Positions 1 to 12,800 of a stretch of DNA of 64,000 nucleotides are shown here, in pieces. The position numbers were made by a program, and so were the translations under genes. This stretch comes from Parus major (Eukaryota; Chordata; Aves; Passeriformes; Paridae): positions 130,161,613 through 130,225,612 of the forward strand of contig NC_031769.1 in assembly GCF_001522545.3 (NCBI RefSeq), given 5' to 3'. The first letter of the stretch is position 1; every line of letters begins with the position of its first letter. The notes below the pieces were generated by a model. The model was not told the DNA's origin and did not search any database. It worked only from the letters and a program-made list of their open reading frames with translations.

Positions 1-564
1 ATGAAGACAGGCTAGCTAGCACTGAACATTGCTCCACATTGGTGGACTGGCCCAAGGCAATTAACAAGCTGCTGAGTATAAATGCTTAAATATGTGTATG
101 CACAAACCTAAACTAGCATAATTTTATACTAAAGTTCTGGTAACTATCTGCTTTAAAAAATAAAAAAATAAAAAAAATTCCTTTTTGTCTTCCTTGTGCT
201 TTAAAGATTGTTTAATTCTAAGAGACAGAAGAGGAACCAGAGATTAAAACCAGAGCAATTCTGAAAAAGCATTCAGGAGCTTTCATGGCAGGATGTAGAA
301 ATTGGAAATCGTTTAGTGTTTTGCTCTGCAGGATTTAAGAGAATCTAGATTCTTAAAAACACTGCTTTTTGTTTTTGTACAACTTATACAAATATCCTTA
401 AACAAAGCAGGGGTTGGTTGGTTTGGTTTTTTGGAGATTGTTTGGGTTTTTGTTTTGGTTTTTATTTTAGAGGCCAGTTAAGATACCCAATTGAACATAG
501 TACCACCCAAGCCATACAGCAGAAGGTAAAACTGAACCATGTTGGGAGTTGAAGCACTTTTTAC
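1..564. other. RNF19A intron (partial), no gene seen
   Basis: Intronic sequence between the exon ending at 565 and the next exon outside the window. The donor on the minus strand reads AAG|gtaaaa at 565/564. The interval contains a G/T-rich low-complexity patch at about 411-470 and an A-rich patch near 155-176. No coding similarity to the downstream RNF19A exons was seen. Confidence 0.8.
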
Positions 565-727
565 CTTACGTCCCACATACACAGGAATTCCAATAATCAT
601 AGCAGGAATAGCAATGCCAGCTATTAAGGCAATTCCTACAGGAGCTCCAACAAGTGTCCCTAGTTGCCACAGGATTTTCTTCTTACGGCTCCATGGTTTC
701 TTTCCCCAAAATGTGCAACCTGATGGG
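565..727 (-). CDS. RNF19A: RNF19A coding exon 4 of the window: end of RBR module and first transmembrane segment
   Basis: This exon gives residues 324-378 of my model. It starts with the second and third bases of nothing larger than a split Ser codon (AG from the previous exon plus C at 727), then reads [12 protein letters not shown], a basic stretch SRKKK, and a hydrophobic run of about 30 residues rich in Gly, Ala, Ile and Val (about residues 345-374), ending VGRK. The basic stretch followed by the hydrophobic run fits the first of the two membrane segments known for RNF19 proteins. The acceptor is ctctattag|C and the donor AAG|gtaaaa, so the exon is 163 bp and ends in phase 0. The match to mammalian RNF19A is almost complete as recalled, so the identity is firm. 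Confidence 0.95.
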
Positions 728-1248
728 CTAATAGAGCGAAATAAGCAAGCAGTAAAGAAACTGTAAATAAATCGAGGTACTTATACACTACAGAACATTT
801 CTTAGGTTACAAAATTATTGTCCTTAGGTTCAAGTTACAGATGTAATATCAGCAGTTATTTCTTCAGATTTTGCTTTTGCTTTGAGAACATATTTTGCAA
901 TTTAACAAGAAGCATATTGCTACACACCACTCTATGTCTCACAGTAACGTGTATAATCAGAACTTCTGCATTGCCTAATACCAAGACAATACAGCTGTAT
1001 TAAGAGATCAGTAAAAAGAGGGTGTGTTAATCTAAAATACTTGATTTGTACTAAGAACATGTTGCATGCATAAAATTTACAAAATATTTTAAAAAATACA
1101 TGTAATGAAATTACTTAATTCTCAGATATTAGTACTTCAACTACTCCAAGAGGAAGAAAGCCAGACTTACAGCACTTGGAGATCTCCTTCTAAATACTTG
1201 AGAAAACAAATTACCAACCACACAGAATTGGGGTTTTTTTAAACATAC
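728..1248 (-). other. RNF19A intron, 521 bp
   Basis: Intron bounded by donor gtatgt (1248-1243 on the minus strand) and acceptor ag at 729-728. It is AT-rich and contains no recognisable repeat or RNA gene. Confidence 0.85.
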
Positions 1249-1393
1249 CTTAAATAATGCAAATCTGAGATCTCTTTCATACATAGCCAACAGAATTCAC
1301 AGCCACAGACAGCACATGTCATATGATTGCAGCTTCCATCATTCATTTTTATTATATAAGCAGCACAGCGTGGGCATGGCTTTATGTCATCAG
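1249..1393 (-). CDS. RNF19A: RNF19A coding exon 3 of the window: RING2 (catalytic) domain
   Basis: Residues 276-324 of the model. The exon reads DDIKPCPRC, then [10 protein letters not shown], then CGCEFCWLC. This is the RBR RING2 signature. In this family the cysteine of the G-S/G-C-N-H-M motif (about residue 297 here) is the ubiquitin-accepting catalytic cysteine, and it is intact, as are the paired zinc-ligand cysteines I can see. The acceptor is tttaaacag|CT and the donor AG|gtatgt. The exon is 145 bp, enters in phase 1 (completing an Ala codon) and leaves in phase 2 (Ser). Sequence conservation with mammalian RNF19A as recalled is essentially complete through the domain, so the ligase core looks functional. 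Confidence 0.97.
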
Positions 1394-3090
1394 CTGTTTA
1401 AAAATGAATATTAAAATTATATCAGTTCCTTAGACAAGCAAATATAATCACAATGCAGACATACATTTGGGAAAACTGACTGAACCATTATCTGAAATAA
1501 GGTTGCTTTACAAATCTTCATTTGGCTATGGCTTGGTATCAAATTTGTTTTTACAAACCCTGGACTGAGCAAACCTAATGAAAACAAGGTGTATTAGACC
1601 ACATTCAAGTAATTGAATAGTTAATGCATACTCTCTATTCAAGGATTTTCTAAGCTTAATGAAATTTATATTAGAGTCTGACATTAAATATGTATGCTAA
1701 CACAGGACTGATAATATGGTCTCTTTAAATATAATCCTCTTTTACATTTCATGCTGAATCCTATACTTGAATATTCAGTCTCCACTCTTTTATGGTATCT
1801 TAAATCCATCTCCCCATTCACATTAATGTACTTCTTTGGTATCGCCAGCCTCCTCTTAAGTCCTTTTCAAAGCCCTACTTTATAATTACTCCCTAAAATA
1901 TTATAGTGTAGCAGAAGAGAACTCTGGAGAATCTTTGTGTTCCCAAGTCAAATGCAGAAAAATGAGGTTAAGTAACCAGCTCTGTCAAACAAGGGGTCAT
2001 TGAGCAACAATGAAATACACACACACCCCACAGTTGTGATCTGCACTCCTGTTTAGCACCTGCACTTTAGGAAAAGCTATTTATTCACAGCAGCAGAAAT
2101 ACCTTGCAGCTCCTAGCGCAGAACTCCAAGTTTGCTGCCTTGGTGCTACCAGGTGGGACAAAGGGAAAGGAGAGCTCATACTTGATAGAAAGAATACCTA
2201 AAGAGGTGCAGAACCAGCAGAAAAACATACCTCTACCAACCTCAGTGCACAAGGAGTAAGCAGCTGAAAGGATTCATTAGCTACTCTCACATGGGAGCAC
2301 ATGTACAGCCTACAGGGCAGAAAGTAAACAGAGCAAGTTCTTCAGCACAGGAAAGGCAGAACTACTGCTCCTCAGGCTGAAAGGAATTGAAAGGATAAGG
2401 AAAGGAGCTGGTGTGCTAATTTATTTAGCTTATTTTCAAATTTATTTGAGAGCTAGAGCAAGATGCCAATTTTTAGGACAAGATGGGATGCATTGTTAAA
2501 ATAAGCCAGTGCAAACTACAAATTAGAGACTCTCAAGTCTGGGGCTGGATTGGAGAAAAACAGCTCTAACTACAAGGTGCAAGTGAGATAGAATTGTTTG
2601 GCTTCTGGTAGACACCACAGATGAGCATTTCCTTGAAAAGTAAAAAGTAGTACTAACAAAGATGTAAAACATCAGATCTGGCATCAGAGTAACAGTCTTT
2701 TTGAAAACAGAAAATCAGTGGTTACGTTTTAACAGCTGGGAAATTTCACCTACAGTGGAGAAAACAAGTGTACTAAGTGACACAACTAAAACAATCAACA
2801 TGCTAAATGTGGGATGCCTTGCAGCAAGTTCATTTGATTGCACATTTTTCAACTACAAAGAACTTAAAATGATGACAAGCTTTTAAGACTTAAGTCAGAT
2901 GTTCTGACAGAGTACTTCAAAGCGTAGCATTTAAAATTTTAATTCAAATTTAGAATTGTTATTTTATGTTTCTGAAAGACAAAGCATCTAGTATCTATAT
3001 ATCATGTCACTATTCCATTCTTTCCTTATCTAGGGTAAATTGTGCACATGTACAGAAGAGATGTTTTACAGACACCCCAGTCACAAATAC
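1394..3090 (-). other. RNF19A intron, 1697 bp
   Basis: AT-rich intron between the IBR and RING2 exons. Around 1960-2000 a short stretch (gaggttaagtaacc followed by agctctg) resembles the core of an antisense MIR element but is too short to call. No gene seen. Confidence 0.75.
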
Positions 3091-3299
3091 CTGCTGCTCC
3101 AGATTCCTGGCTGTAACTGATAGATGAAGAACGAAGTGTTCTCAGGCGCAGACTCTGAGCTCTCTCCTGGCGAGCAGCATCGCAGGTCTGGTTGGGATGC
3201 CAGATTTGCTTACAGTGGTAGCAAAACTCAGTTCCACAACCTTCTCGTCCACATGTCAGTTTGGGGCAGCTGGCACACCCAAACGCGATCACAGCGTAT
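3091..3299 (-). CDS. RNF19A: RNF19A coding exon 2 of the window: IBR domain
   Basis: Residues 206-276 of the model. The exon opens with the base completing a Gly codon, then [16 protein letters not shown], then [18 protein letters not shown], the in-between-RING zinc-binding domain of RBR ligases with its Cys pairs and the closing His and Cys in place. It continues into a charged linker with [11 protein letters not shown] and a run of serines ([10 protein letters not shown]) leading to RING2. The acceptor is pyrimidine-rich (tctctttgcctctcttg...aag|A) and the donor is GCAG|gtattt. The exon is 209 bp, enters in phase 2 and leaves in phase 1. Firmly identified. Confidence 0.97.
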
Positions 3300-6200
3300 C
3301 TTCAACAATCAAGAGAGGCAAAGAGAATTCTGTTAATAAAACCAGTTCTAAATACAGAACAAAGCTGACTAGACAGCTGCCAGAGCAGCTGAAGCAGGTA
3401 CAAAGTCAGTGGACTTCAGGAGCTGCCTACTTCCTTCAGGAGGTGGCCAGCACCAGTTCCTGAACACCTCTCTCCACAACTCTACTGCCATTGCATTAGA
3501 TTAAGATTGTACAGAAATACTATAATCACTGCAACACTCACTCGCCTTTACTCCATGCAGTACTCAAATATAATGTACTTAAAGCTGAATGCAATACTGT
3601 AAGGTTTCCAGTCACCAAGAAACCACAGGTTAGAAGAGTGGGACAATAAACCCAAAAAAGGTGCTTAAGCAATTAGGAAAAGTTATTGTTTCAAAAGTGT
3701 CCTAGTCACTACAGGCTCATCTTAGGTTGACCCTGTCCAAGAGGGAGGATCCCTGCTAAGCAATCTGCAGTGTTACCTACAGCTGTAAAGACATCTCATT
3801 TGGCACTGCAAGACATTTTAGGGTTTTGCTAGTTGCCTTTCATCATGAATATCACTGCTTACTTTAAATAGATGTTTGTTAACCTTTGTATTTTAAAATG
3901 TCAAAACAACAAAGTATTTTATAAAATGGATTTTGGTTTCTCAATAATTAAGGCATTTTTTAAAAATATATCTCAAACATACATGCAAAAGTTGCTAAGA
4001 CTTCAGGCCTCAATGCCACCTTTACTCTGACAATACTACAGAGCAAAACACCTCCAAGAATGTTGAGACCTACAAAACTGTGTTACACTAATTTGTAATC
4101 AGACACCACATGAACAGTTCTATACAATGAGAGCTGAAGTTAACAAACTATTCCATCATTAGACCTGCATTTCAAAGTTCACGTGATATAAACATAATGT
4201 GTTTATATTAACAGTAAATACAAACATATGTATACATGTTTACTAATTCATACCCATTGTAGCTTTTTCCAATGACTTTATGCAATTGCTTTCTTTTAAA
4301 TATAAAATACCAATTCTACATTCAAAACAGATGTGTGCTTTTATTCACATGAGCAGGGTCCCTGAGTAGACTTCAACAGATTTATAAATGCAACAAAACT
4401 TAAGCTTCTGTCTGTTCAAATGAATGTAATTTTATTCTAAAAGACTGTTTACTTTTAGCCCCTGTCCATTTTATAGCAGTTGCATAAATTAACTCAAAAT
4501 ATTCTTTATTAGTAATGACACTTTTAAAATATTCCCACTCATAAGCCTATCTTAAAATTTAGCTATTTTTATTTACATAGCTATATCTGAAACTCTGCAA
4601 AATTAATGCAAATCCTATCCCTTCCATTATTGTTTTAGAACAGCATATTTGATGTTCCTACTGAGGAAATCTTGCAAACAAATAGAACTTTCAATGTTTA
4701 ACTTACAGATGATGCAGTTACAAATGAAATACATGCTTGTTGTTTACAAATATTTCTTGCTTTCCAAGTAGAGATTTATTTCAATAATTGCTAGACTCTT
4801 CTATATTGCTGCCAAGTTAATCAGCTTCATTTCCCCCACTTTCTGCAAACTGAAGAGATAATTGCTTTGCATGTACACAAAGAGACTCTGATCCAAACAC
4901 TTCTTCAACATACAAGGATACATTCACAGCTTGCTAATGTTAGACCAAAAAAAATCTCAAGTCTAAGACACAGAATAAACTATCAATTTATATCCTGCTG
5001 CCTTCCTATCACTAGTAAAACATGGGCATATCCCTGAAAGCATGCCCTAATTGGGACTGACGTATTTGGCACACCTTTAGAAAGTAACATTTTAGACCAG
5101 AGCAAATCTCAGTTTAAACTGTACAGGATTACAAGTTTAATTTTAACATTTGCATTCTTTTTAAAGGAGATGTGAAAGCCTGAAGTCCTTGCTTAGGCTG
5201 AGAAAAGGGACAATCAACCAAACTCAAAGTAATACCCAGTAAAAGAAAAACCAGAGGCAGTGAGCAATTAATTGAAAGCTGCAAAGTGAAAAGATGGATC
5301 AAGAAACTGTATTCTTGCATGATCTGCTTTTTGCTTGATAAAGGTATTATAATTTAGGAATCGCTGCTCTCTTCTAATGATGTCAGCAATACAATTTCAG
5401 AGCAAAACCATTAAATAATTCAAACAGAAGAAAAGACAGAACACATTTGGAATATTGATTCAGTAATGCTTGTTAAAATTACACTGGAGAACTGGTATGA
5501 AAAACAGAATGTAAAGATATTGGTCTAGGAGAAGGTTCATGAGGTTTCCCATCAGTGCTCCTTCCCCAGGGAAGGATAAGCTATGTGACAGCATCTCCTT
5601 ATCAAGCCACTGCTGGTCCAGACTTGTACGGTGTTTCAGGTAATAACCACAATTGGGATGCACTTGAGCTTGCAACAGAAGCTGCGGATGAAGCAGCCCA
5701 GGGTCAGAAAGTCAGTGGTCCCAGTGGCATGCACCATTCTGGCACTGGGATGCTCTAGTGCAGGACATCCCTCAGCTCAGGCAGCCCATCCAGGGCAGAG
5801 CTGCTGCAGCAGAGGTTCTCCTCCAAACTGATCTGCAATTCTGCTGTTGGGAGGATAAGAAATTCTCCACTGTGACAGAGGTAATAACAATACACTTGGT
5901 ACTGTAGATAACTTTGTTTCAAGATCTGTTTGGTTCATGTTTTGCTGTACCTAGGACTTGTTTTTACCCAAACAGAGTTGAAACAGAGAGGAAAAATAAT
6001 TTTTTACTTCTCAACTATTAACTGTTGTTTCCTTAGAACCTAGGAGACCAATGATGTAAAAAAACAAAACCAAAACCCAGTATTTTAACAGACTGATCTA
6101 GTTTCCCTCCATTTTTTCATTTCAGGGATCAAAGTTTTTATAATTATTTGCTCTTTATCTGGTCTAGATTTTTGACTTAAGTGTGATACCTGAACCCTGA

Positions 6201-9091
6201 AACAATACTACAAAGGGTGTTTGATCAATGCTGAGAAGAGCTGAAGCACTGTTGTGCACCATCCATTTTTTACCTATTAGTGCAGTAATTTTTTCCTACC
6301 AAAATGCTCCACACCAATTTCCTATTTATTACAGTACTTGTTTCTGAACTTAAAGTCAACTTCAGGAAATTATGCTACCCTATGAAGTTATTGTACCTCT
6401 CCTACCTTGGGGTTAATTGCAAATTTAGTAAATGCATTCCATCCAGCTCCTTCATGAAATACTTGATCCATGCTAAAAGGTCATAGCCCTAATGCATTCA
6501 GTGAGTACTATATTTCAAAAACTGCTCAGAAAAAGAAAAAAACAAACCCTCAGCTTTAATTGCATATTGTACAACTGGATTAGCTGCCAAAGCAATTAGA
6601 AACTGTGACTTCTGTTGCACCATATAATTATTAGAACAAATGCCTGCTGATCTGAAGTTGTGTGTACTGCATGTCATGCATCACCTCTGAACAGCATTTG
6701 TTAGCAAAGGCTCTTCTATGGAAGTCTGCGTAGTGTTTGCTTCCCTAAACCTCACACCTGTACAGTTTCTTTCCTCATCTTTCTGCTAAGCTCCACCACA
6801 GTATCAAATCCCCATTACTACTTTACACATCACTCCCACTTCTCCCTCTGTGTGCCTTCCCTCAGCTGGGCACATACAGACTTGTCAGACAGTGCTGTGG
6901 TGGCTGCCTGAAAGCCAAATTAAAAAATTTAACTGGAGGATTCCTACACAGGTACTACTCTTGCTGGAGGCACTACTGATGGTCTTTCTGCAGTTCAAGC
7001 AGTATGCTCTTTCCCCTAAATTACTTAGATTAACTTTTGCTGAATTCTCAATGCCTGCTATCTAAGGGTTCTGAAGGTTTCAAAACAATCAGGAGAAGGA
7101 TGGGAAAAAGACCAAACATGATTGCAAGAGCTCTTGTTTGTTTAGCAAGACAACCAGAATCAGTGACCCTCCTGAGAAGTACCCAAGCAGACAACTTTAT
7201 TCCACTTTAAACTAGTAATGAGAATTCAGTGAGGAGGCACTATCTGTGCATTAAAAGCAGAATTCATCTATCACTGTGAAGCATTTCCCTGCCACTTTAA
7301 GTATATTAGGAAAAATAACGGCATCAAAAGTACAACATAAGGTTGCCCATGCAGTGCAAGTATGTTCCCTTCACAAAGACATTGGCAGAGTTCATCTGCC
7401 TTGCAATATACTGTATTTTCCACAGGACTGCCCTCCAGAGTATGGAGCATGCAACAAGCAGTTCTGGAGAAATGACTGAAATACTTGCTGCACACCAAGG
7501 CATTGCTGTAGTCCCACATGACTGCATCAAACTGTAACTTTGCTCTGAAGACCCACTTTTTATTTTTATATTGGTGAAACCATAGCAATTATCATCACAG
7601 TTTCTGACCACTAAAAGATACTTGGGATTTTTCTTTTTTAAACAGATAAGAAAACTGAAGCATAAAAACCAAAACAGGTTAAACAAATCTGCCTTAATCT
7701 ATTTAATTAGTACTAAAAATGTATCTGAAACACTGAAACATGGTTTAATAGAAAATAATTTGACAAGTCTTAAACACTTCTCAGCTTGAATAACTGTTTT
7801 TAACACAAAAACTCAGGGCAAAGCATACTTCTGCCTATCAAATAATACCTTCTAGTGGTTGTTTTCTTTTGAAGTACCAAAATATTAAGAGTAAATTGTA
7901 CTGGCTTTGTCCATATGACTTTGTTACGAGCTCATGCAACCAAAACATCCCTCAAGTTATTTTCCTTCTGTTGCCAAACAATGCCAGAGCAATGCCATCC
8001 ACTTTGGACTGGATATGAAACCTTTCCAGTCCCTGCTTTTGACATTAGAAAATTCTGTTTCTTTCAAAGTATGAAAGCAAAACTGTATTTTAAATAAGTC
8101 CTAAACATTAAGCACCTGGAGTTATATTGGGTTTATTATTTAAATATTGGAGTTATTTAATCTACCTACCAGTAAGTTCTGTCTTGCTTGTTTTCCTGCA
8201 ACATTCTTCCTTTTCTTCATTGTACTTATTGCTCCTCTGTGAGGCTTTGAAACAGAGCTGTCAGCCTCTGAGTTTTTAGTGTGCACTGCACATTGGATTG
8301 CAGCCATGCCTACAATCTTTAAGCAGTATTATAACATAAACAATCTCTAAAAAAGCAGCTTGCTGAAGAATGACACACCAGCAGCACAAAAGCATGATGA
8401 GCTGCTGCTCAGTGGTGTTCAGCCTACTTAGAATTCAGCACAGTTTCAGAACTGTTTAAAGTATTAAAGCAAAGTTAAAACATTACGTTCCCCACATAAT
8501 AAGCAGGAACAAGCTGATTATCCTACATCAGAATCCTGCTGACAGGCAACAAGTGCTGTCTCAACCAGCCACAAGATGGAAGATATCTGATGCAGGAGAG
8601 GCCTTTTAATCCAAATAAAAGCTTAAATCATTTTTCACAGTTAAAAAGTCAAATTACCCACTATGTTTTAACAAATTAAGTTAGTCACCAAATTTTCAAT
8701 TGTCTTTAGTCTGAGCTTTGTACCATTGCCTTGCCAGTGCAACATCTAAATTTCTTTTGCTTGCTGTAAATAAATGGCAGGTATCTACCAATAAAAGTTG
8801 CTTGACATTGCTGAAATTCCCTCTGTGCAGAAAAAAAAGAAAAACCTACTTGATAAAGCATTTTATTTTGGAAGGTGGATGTGGCTTGGGGTAGTTCTCT
8901 TTGTTGTTTTCATTTTCATTTGTTTTGATTTCTTGTCTTTTTTTTAACTAAAGAGAATTCTGCCTGCTACCTACTCCTACAACTGTAACAAGTGTAACAA
9001 AGCTAAAGCAAGTAACTTTTTAAAAATCATAAATGCTATGAAAATTATGTATTCACTGTCACTTTTTTGCAAATAGAGGATAAATACATAC
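3300..9091 (-). other. RNF19A intron, 5792 bp
   Basis: Intron between the RING1 and IBR exons. It is mostly AT-rich unique sequence. A possible MIR-type relic lies at 7636-7695, and a slightly GC-richer patch with short open frames at 5500-5840 matches nothing I recognise. No RNA gene or protein domain was found. Confidence 0.75.
7636..7695 (-). repeat. Possible ancient MIR/core-SINE fragment, antisense
   Basis: The plus strand reads aacagataagaaaactgaag followed by caggttaaacaaatctgcc. This order resembles the antisense MIR consensus (acagatgaggaaactgag..gaggttaa..acttgcc). It is a diverged match recalled from memory, so the call is tentative; chance similarity is possible. Confidence 0.35.
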
Positions 9092-9708
9092 CCACAATCT
9101 GGAGCTGGGCACCACCTACAATCAGGATCCGCAACCAGCCATCGCCTAAGCATAAACTCTTCATATTTTTCCATCAAGATGTCATCATTCAGTATCAAAC
9201 GAATATCATGTGGATTAAAACGTTCTGAGCATTCTGGGCAGCTAATATTAACTCTGCTCTCAGAGATTTCTATCCGGAGATACTGACGCAAGCAATCCAC
9301 ACAAGATCTATGGTGACAAGTCATTATCTCTGGGAACCTGTCCTTGGAGTGCCGCAAAAGGCACAAGGGGCATTCCATGAAGTCTCCACTTGGTTTGCTG
9401 CTAGAGGTTGTTCCGTTATCAGACGAGGTACATGTGGAGAAAACAGAGTTCTTGTCTGTACACATTTCTGAATGAATGCTTTCAATACTTGCAATTCCAT
9501 CAACACCTCCATTTAAATCCCTTGACTTGCGTTTCGTGTCTTTTTTTCTCCGAAAAAGTGAGCCCAATGAAATTCTTCTTTTCTTTGGTGCCTTTTTAAC
9601 TGATGGCAAGCTCACAGAGGAAGCAGAAGACTGCAGGTCCCGATCAGAGCCCATCTGCCGATGTAAACTCATGTCTAGGTCACTCATCAGAAAGAGGTTA
9701 AATTTCAT
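9092..9708 (-). CDS. RNF19A: RNF19A coding exon 1 of the window: N-terminus and RING1
   Basis: Residues 1-206 if translation starts at the most upstream in-frame ATG (9708). The conserved block begins [15 protein letters not shown] (ATG of MSL at 9672) and is followed by a very basic stretch ([10 protein letters not shown]...[13 protein letters not shown]) and a serine/threonine-rich spacer. RING1 comes next, about residues 113-160: CPLC, then CHHRSCVDC, then CPEC. After it comes the start of the IBR region with [12 protein letters not shown] and [10 protein letters not shown]. The donor is TGTGG|gtatgt. Three in-frame ATGs compete (9708, 9687, 9672); only 9672 has a purine (G) at -3. An in-frame TGA lies just upstream of 9708, so the longer mammalian N-terminus (31 residues before MSLHRQ, from memory) is not encoded contiguously here. 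Confidence 0.93.
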
Positions 9709-9842
9709 ATACAATCCTAATCATTTTTAAAGATCAAATAGAGGCGGAGGATACAGGCATATTATTATGTAATCCAGTTTGAGAGTCTTCATGCAGAAAA
9801 TTCACATGTATTTGTTTCCAGCAAATTCTTCAGAAGAATTCC
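9709..9842 (-). other. RNF19A: Probable RNF19A 5' UTR part of the first coding exon, with upstream ORFs
   Basis: A strong acceptor precedes this segment on the minus strand: a T/C-rich tract ending cctcctaatacag, cleavage between 9843 and 9842. If it is used, the exon carries 134 nt of leader before the ATG at 9708. The leader contains four ATGs: an ATG-TGA minimal uORF (9807-9802), a 21-codon uORF (9792-9727), an 8-codon uORF (9760-9734) and an 8-codon frame from 9724 that overlaps the start region. A weaker acceptor (gacctag|AC, exon start 9674) would remove all of these and start directly before the conserved MSLHRQ. Which is used cannot be decided from sequence alone. Confidence 0.6.
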
Positions 9843-12800
9843 CTGTATTAGGAGGAGAGATGAAAAAAAAGCAGGATTAGAATCACAGCTATCACTATTG
9901 GTTCTGAAAGGCCACAGCACTCTAGTGACCTGTTATTCCTATTACTACCATCTTTTCCTCACCATCTGACCTAATACCTGTTTGTGTCAGCTTTTTCTAG
10001 CCTTCACATCCTTCTTATCTTAACAAGCCTGAAATTTCCTTCTGGTCAAGGACTATCTTTGTTACACTTAATCAGTGCAGAGAACGGCATCTGCACTCCC
10101 CTGCTCCCCCAAGGGAAAGAGAGAGTGTGCATGTGCTGATGCATGTGTAGAAATTACCAGAACTCAAGGCAACAACTAAGTAAATTTGCAAGTTCTTCTA
10201 TAAAGCTTAGCAACAGGCTTACAGCAGTAGAGACTTTTCTGTTTTCTCTACCTTTCATTTTCTGCACATGTGATAAGGTCAAGTATAAATCCAATACAGT
10301 TAATTAAAAGAAAGATTTCTCAGGTTTTTTTAACCATTTAGACTGACAGCAGAAATTAAATCAGTGTGGCTAAACAACTGAAGATATTCTCAAAATCTGA
10401 GGGTTCTCAGAGATGTATGCATATTTATAGCATAAGGCATCTGAGTATTTCAGGCAGCAGAGCTGCAGAGTAAGTGACAGCCAACACTGCTTGATTATAT
10501 AGAAGTTGAAGGGCACAGCAAAGACTACAGTTAAGGTGACAACATTTGAATTTTTTATCAGATGCATTTCTGTAAGAAAAAAAGAAAAAAAAAAGTCCCT
10601 AAACCAGATTCCCATCACACATTAAGCTTCAGTTATTACCTACGTACAAGATGACACCAAGGATTTCTTTCCATTCTCTGCTGCTTAACCAATTGCACAG
10701 TGAGAAGAGAGAAAGAACACTTCATATTTTCCTCTGTCAGAGGAAAAAGCAGCAAATTATCTCCAACCAAAACCACTACGTTCTACCCAAACATGCAACT
10801 ATTCCCACTTCTTGGAAGCTACAAGGGAATTTTTTTAACTTTTGGTGAACTGCATCTATAACAGAAGAATGAGAAGGCATTTCTTATGTGACACCAGCGT
10901 TGCAAAGCTGCGTGCAAAACTACTGCCAGCGTCCTTTCTTTCCTCAGTGTTTCCCAACTGATCTCCCAGAGAGGTGTGAATGGGTTTCTATGACCTCACC
11001 AAAAGATAAAATCAGAAACTGGATACTAAAACTAAGTCCAAAGGTAGAAACAAAGGAATGTAGAGATTAATGCCTCTGTTCATAAGAGCTAAGCAGTCTG
11101 CACACCCATTAGAGACGGGCACAAATCCAAACACGTGCTGTAGTCTCCGGAATGGGATTACTGAACTGCTTGGGTCAAGACTAGGGAAGTTTCAGCGGAC
11201 GGCTGACCAGCAGCGGAAACAGGAATCCCTCTCCAAAGAGGAAACACAGAAATAGCCCACAGGCTGTCCATCTCACCACAGCAATGCCTGCAGCAGAACC
11301 ACTGCTGGGCCCTCTTCACACCACCACAGGTAGGTGGTCAGTATGTACCAGCAGGTAGCCAAGACAACACTATTCTGTTTAGACCATCACCCAGGATATG
11401 GCAGTGCTCCGCAAGAACACTACCTTCATCAAGTGTAAAAATTAAAGAGAAAAAAGGAAAAAATAATCCCAACCCCACACAAAAACCCCAACCAAAAAAA
11501 GTATACATCTTCCTGAGCCCCTAGAGGTTTTTTTAAGAATTAAAAAGCCACCATATTCTGTTTTTCAAATGGTGAATTATTACTGCTTTCTTCTTTCCTC
11601 TTTTTTTTCTAATAAAGGAAAATCATACCACTGTGAACATATTAAAAAAAAATAATCTTAGCTTACTCTCAAAGTCTAAAATAAGGAGTCTAAATACTTC
11701 AAGAACATAAAATATTCTTTCTTCCCTCCTAAGGGAACATTTTTAGTCATAAAATCTATCTTGGATGCTTTACCTGCTCCTGTTCCCAAAACAAATTTAA
11801 TTATTTTGCAGCCGCTGTTTCTCATTAAATGAACTAAAACATTCCCTGATCTAAAAAAAAAAAAAAATGAAACTGAAAAGAATTGCTCCCTAATTTTGAC
11901 AGAAGAAGACATCCTTCTCTCAAGATCTTGGTATTGTGTTATATCATAGATAGACAACAGGTAGACCATGTCTGAAACATACTACAGATACAGTCCATTG
12001 CTGACAATTAAATTTATATGCTTAGAAGTGCAAGAATAACCTTAAAAGCATTTTTATAATTTGATAATTACTAACATTGGTATGTTCACACAGATACTAC
12101 CAGGGAAGTGGAAAGCACCAACCTCCTAACTTAGGAGAGTTCATGAACAAAGTGAACAGCAAGCAAAGCATTCATTTCAGGCAAAAAGTCTGTTGTTTTT
12201 TTGGATTGGGGGGGAGGGGTTGTTTTTGTTTGTTTTTAAGAATCAAATAGAAAAAGGTAGGAAGTAAACACAGTAACACAGCCAAGTCTATGACTACAAG
12301 TCTTCCCCTCCTCCCTTTCTCTGGAGAGGAAAGAATATGTATTACAGCATTTCTGCCAGTTCCAACAGATGTACAAAATCAAGAAATAGCAGTTCTGGTG
12401 ATGAACCAGTTTTACTTTTTTTCTTTTTAAATAAACAAAGATTCTCCCATGCTGTAAAAAAAGAGACCAGTACATCCCATAGCCCTCTCTGCATAATAGG
12501 ATCTGATAAGCAGTCTCTCTAAAATAGCAGACTGCTCTTCTAAGGAAAATTTGACAGGATTTTTGAAAAGAAAAGTTGCCAGTTATTTCAGACAATCATC
12601 AATTATGCTCTTCATATTTAAATGCATAAAACTAGTTTTAAAAATCAAGCTCTTCCTTATATAGTAATTTTGGACTGACATTCTAGTGACGCTCCAAGAT
12701 GACTTTGCTTAAGTGAAAAAATTCAGTAGATGATTTATTAGAGGAAAAAATGAAGACAAATGTTACAATGCTAATAATGATCAGAACTGTACAAAACCAT

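Noticed and set aside
5460..5831. Overlapping short open frames on both strands in a slightly GC-richer intron patch
   Set aside because: No recognisable domain, no splice context that keeps the RNF19A frame, and length within chance expectation.
7271..7686. Minus-strand open frames of 105 and 120 codons
   Set aside because: They lie wholly within the intron between the RING1 and IBR exons, in two different frames, with no family motif; likely chance.
8164..8262. Minus-strand open stretch reading NKYNEEKE followed by a donor-like GTAGGT, considered as an RNF19A alternative exon or as the missing N-terminus
   Set aside because: It lies downstream of the RING1 exon, is not part of the known protein order, and the similarity to the N-terminal KYNEG motif is only a few residues.
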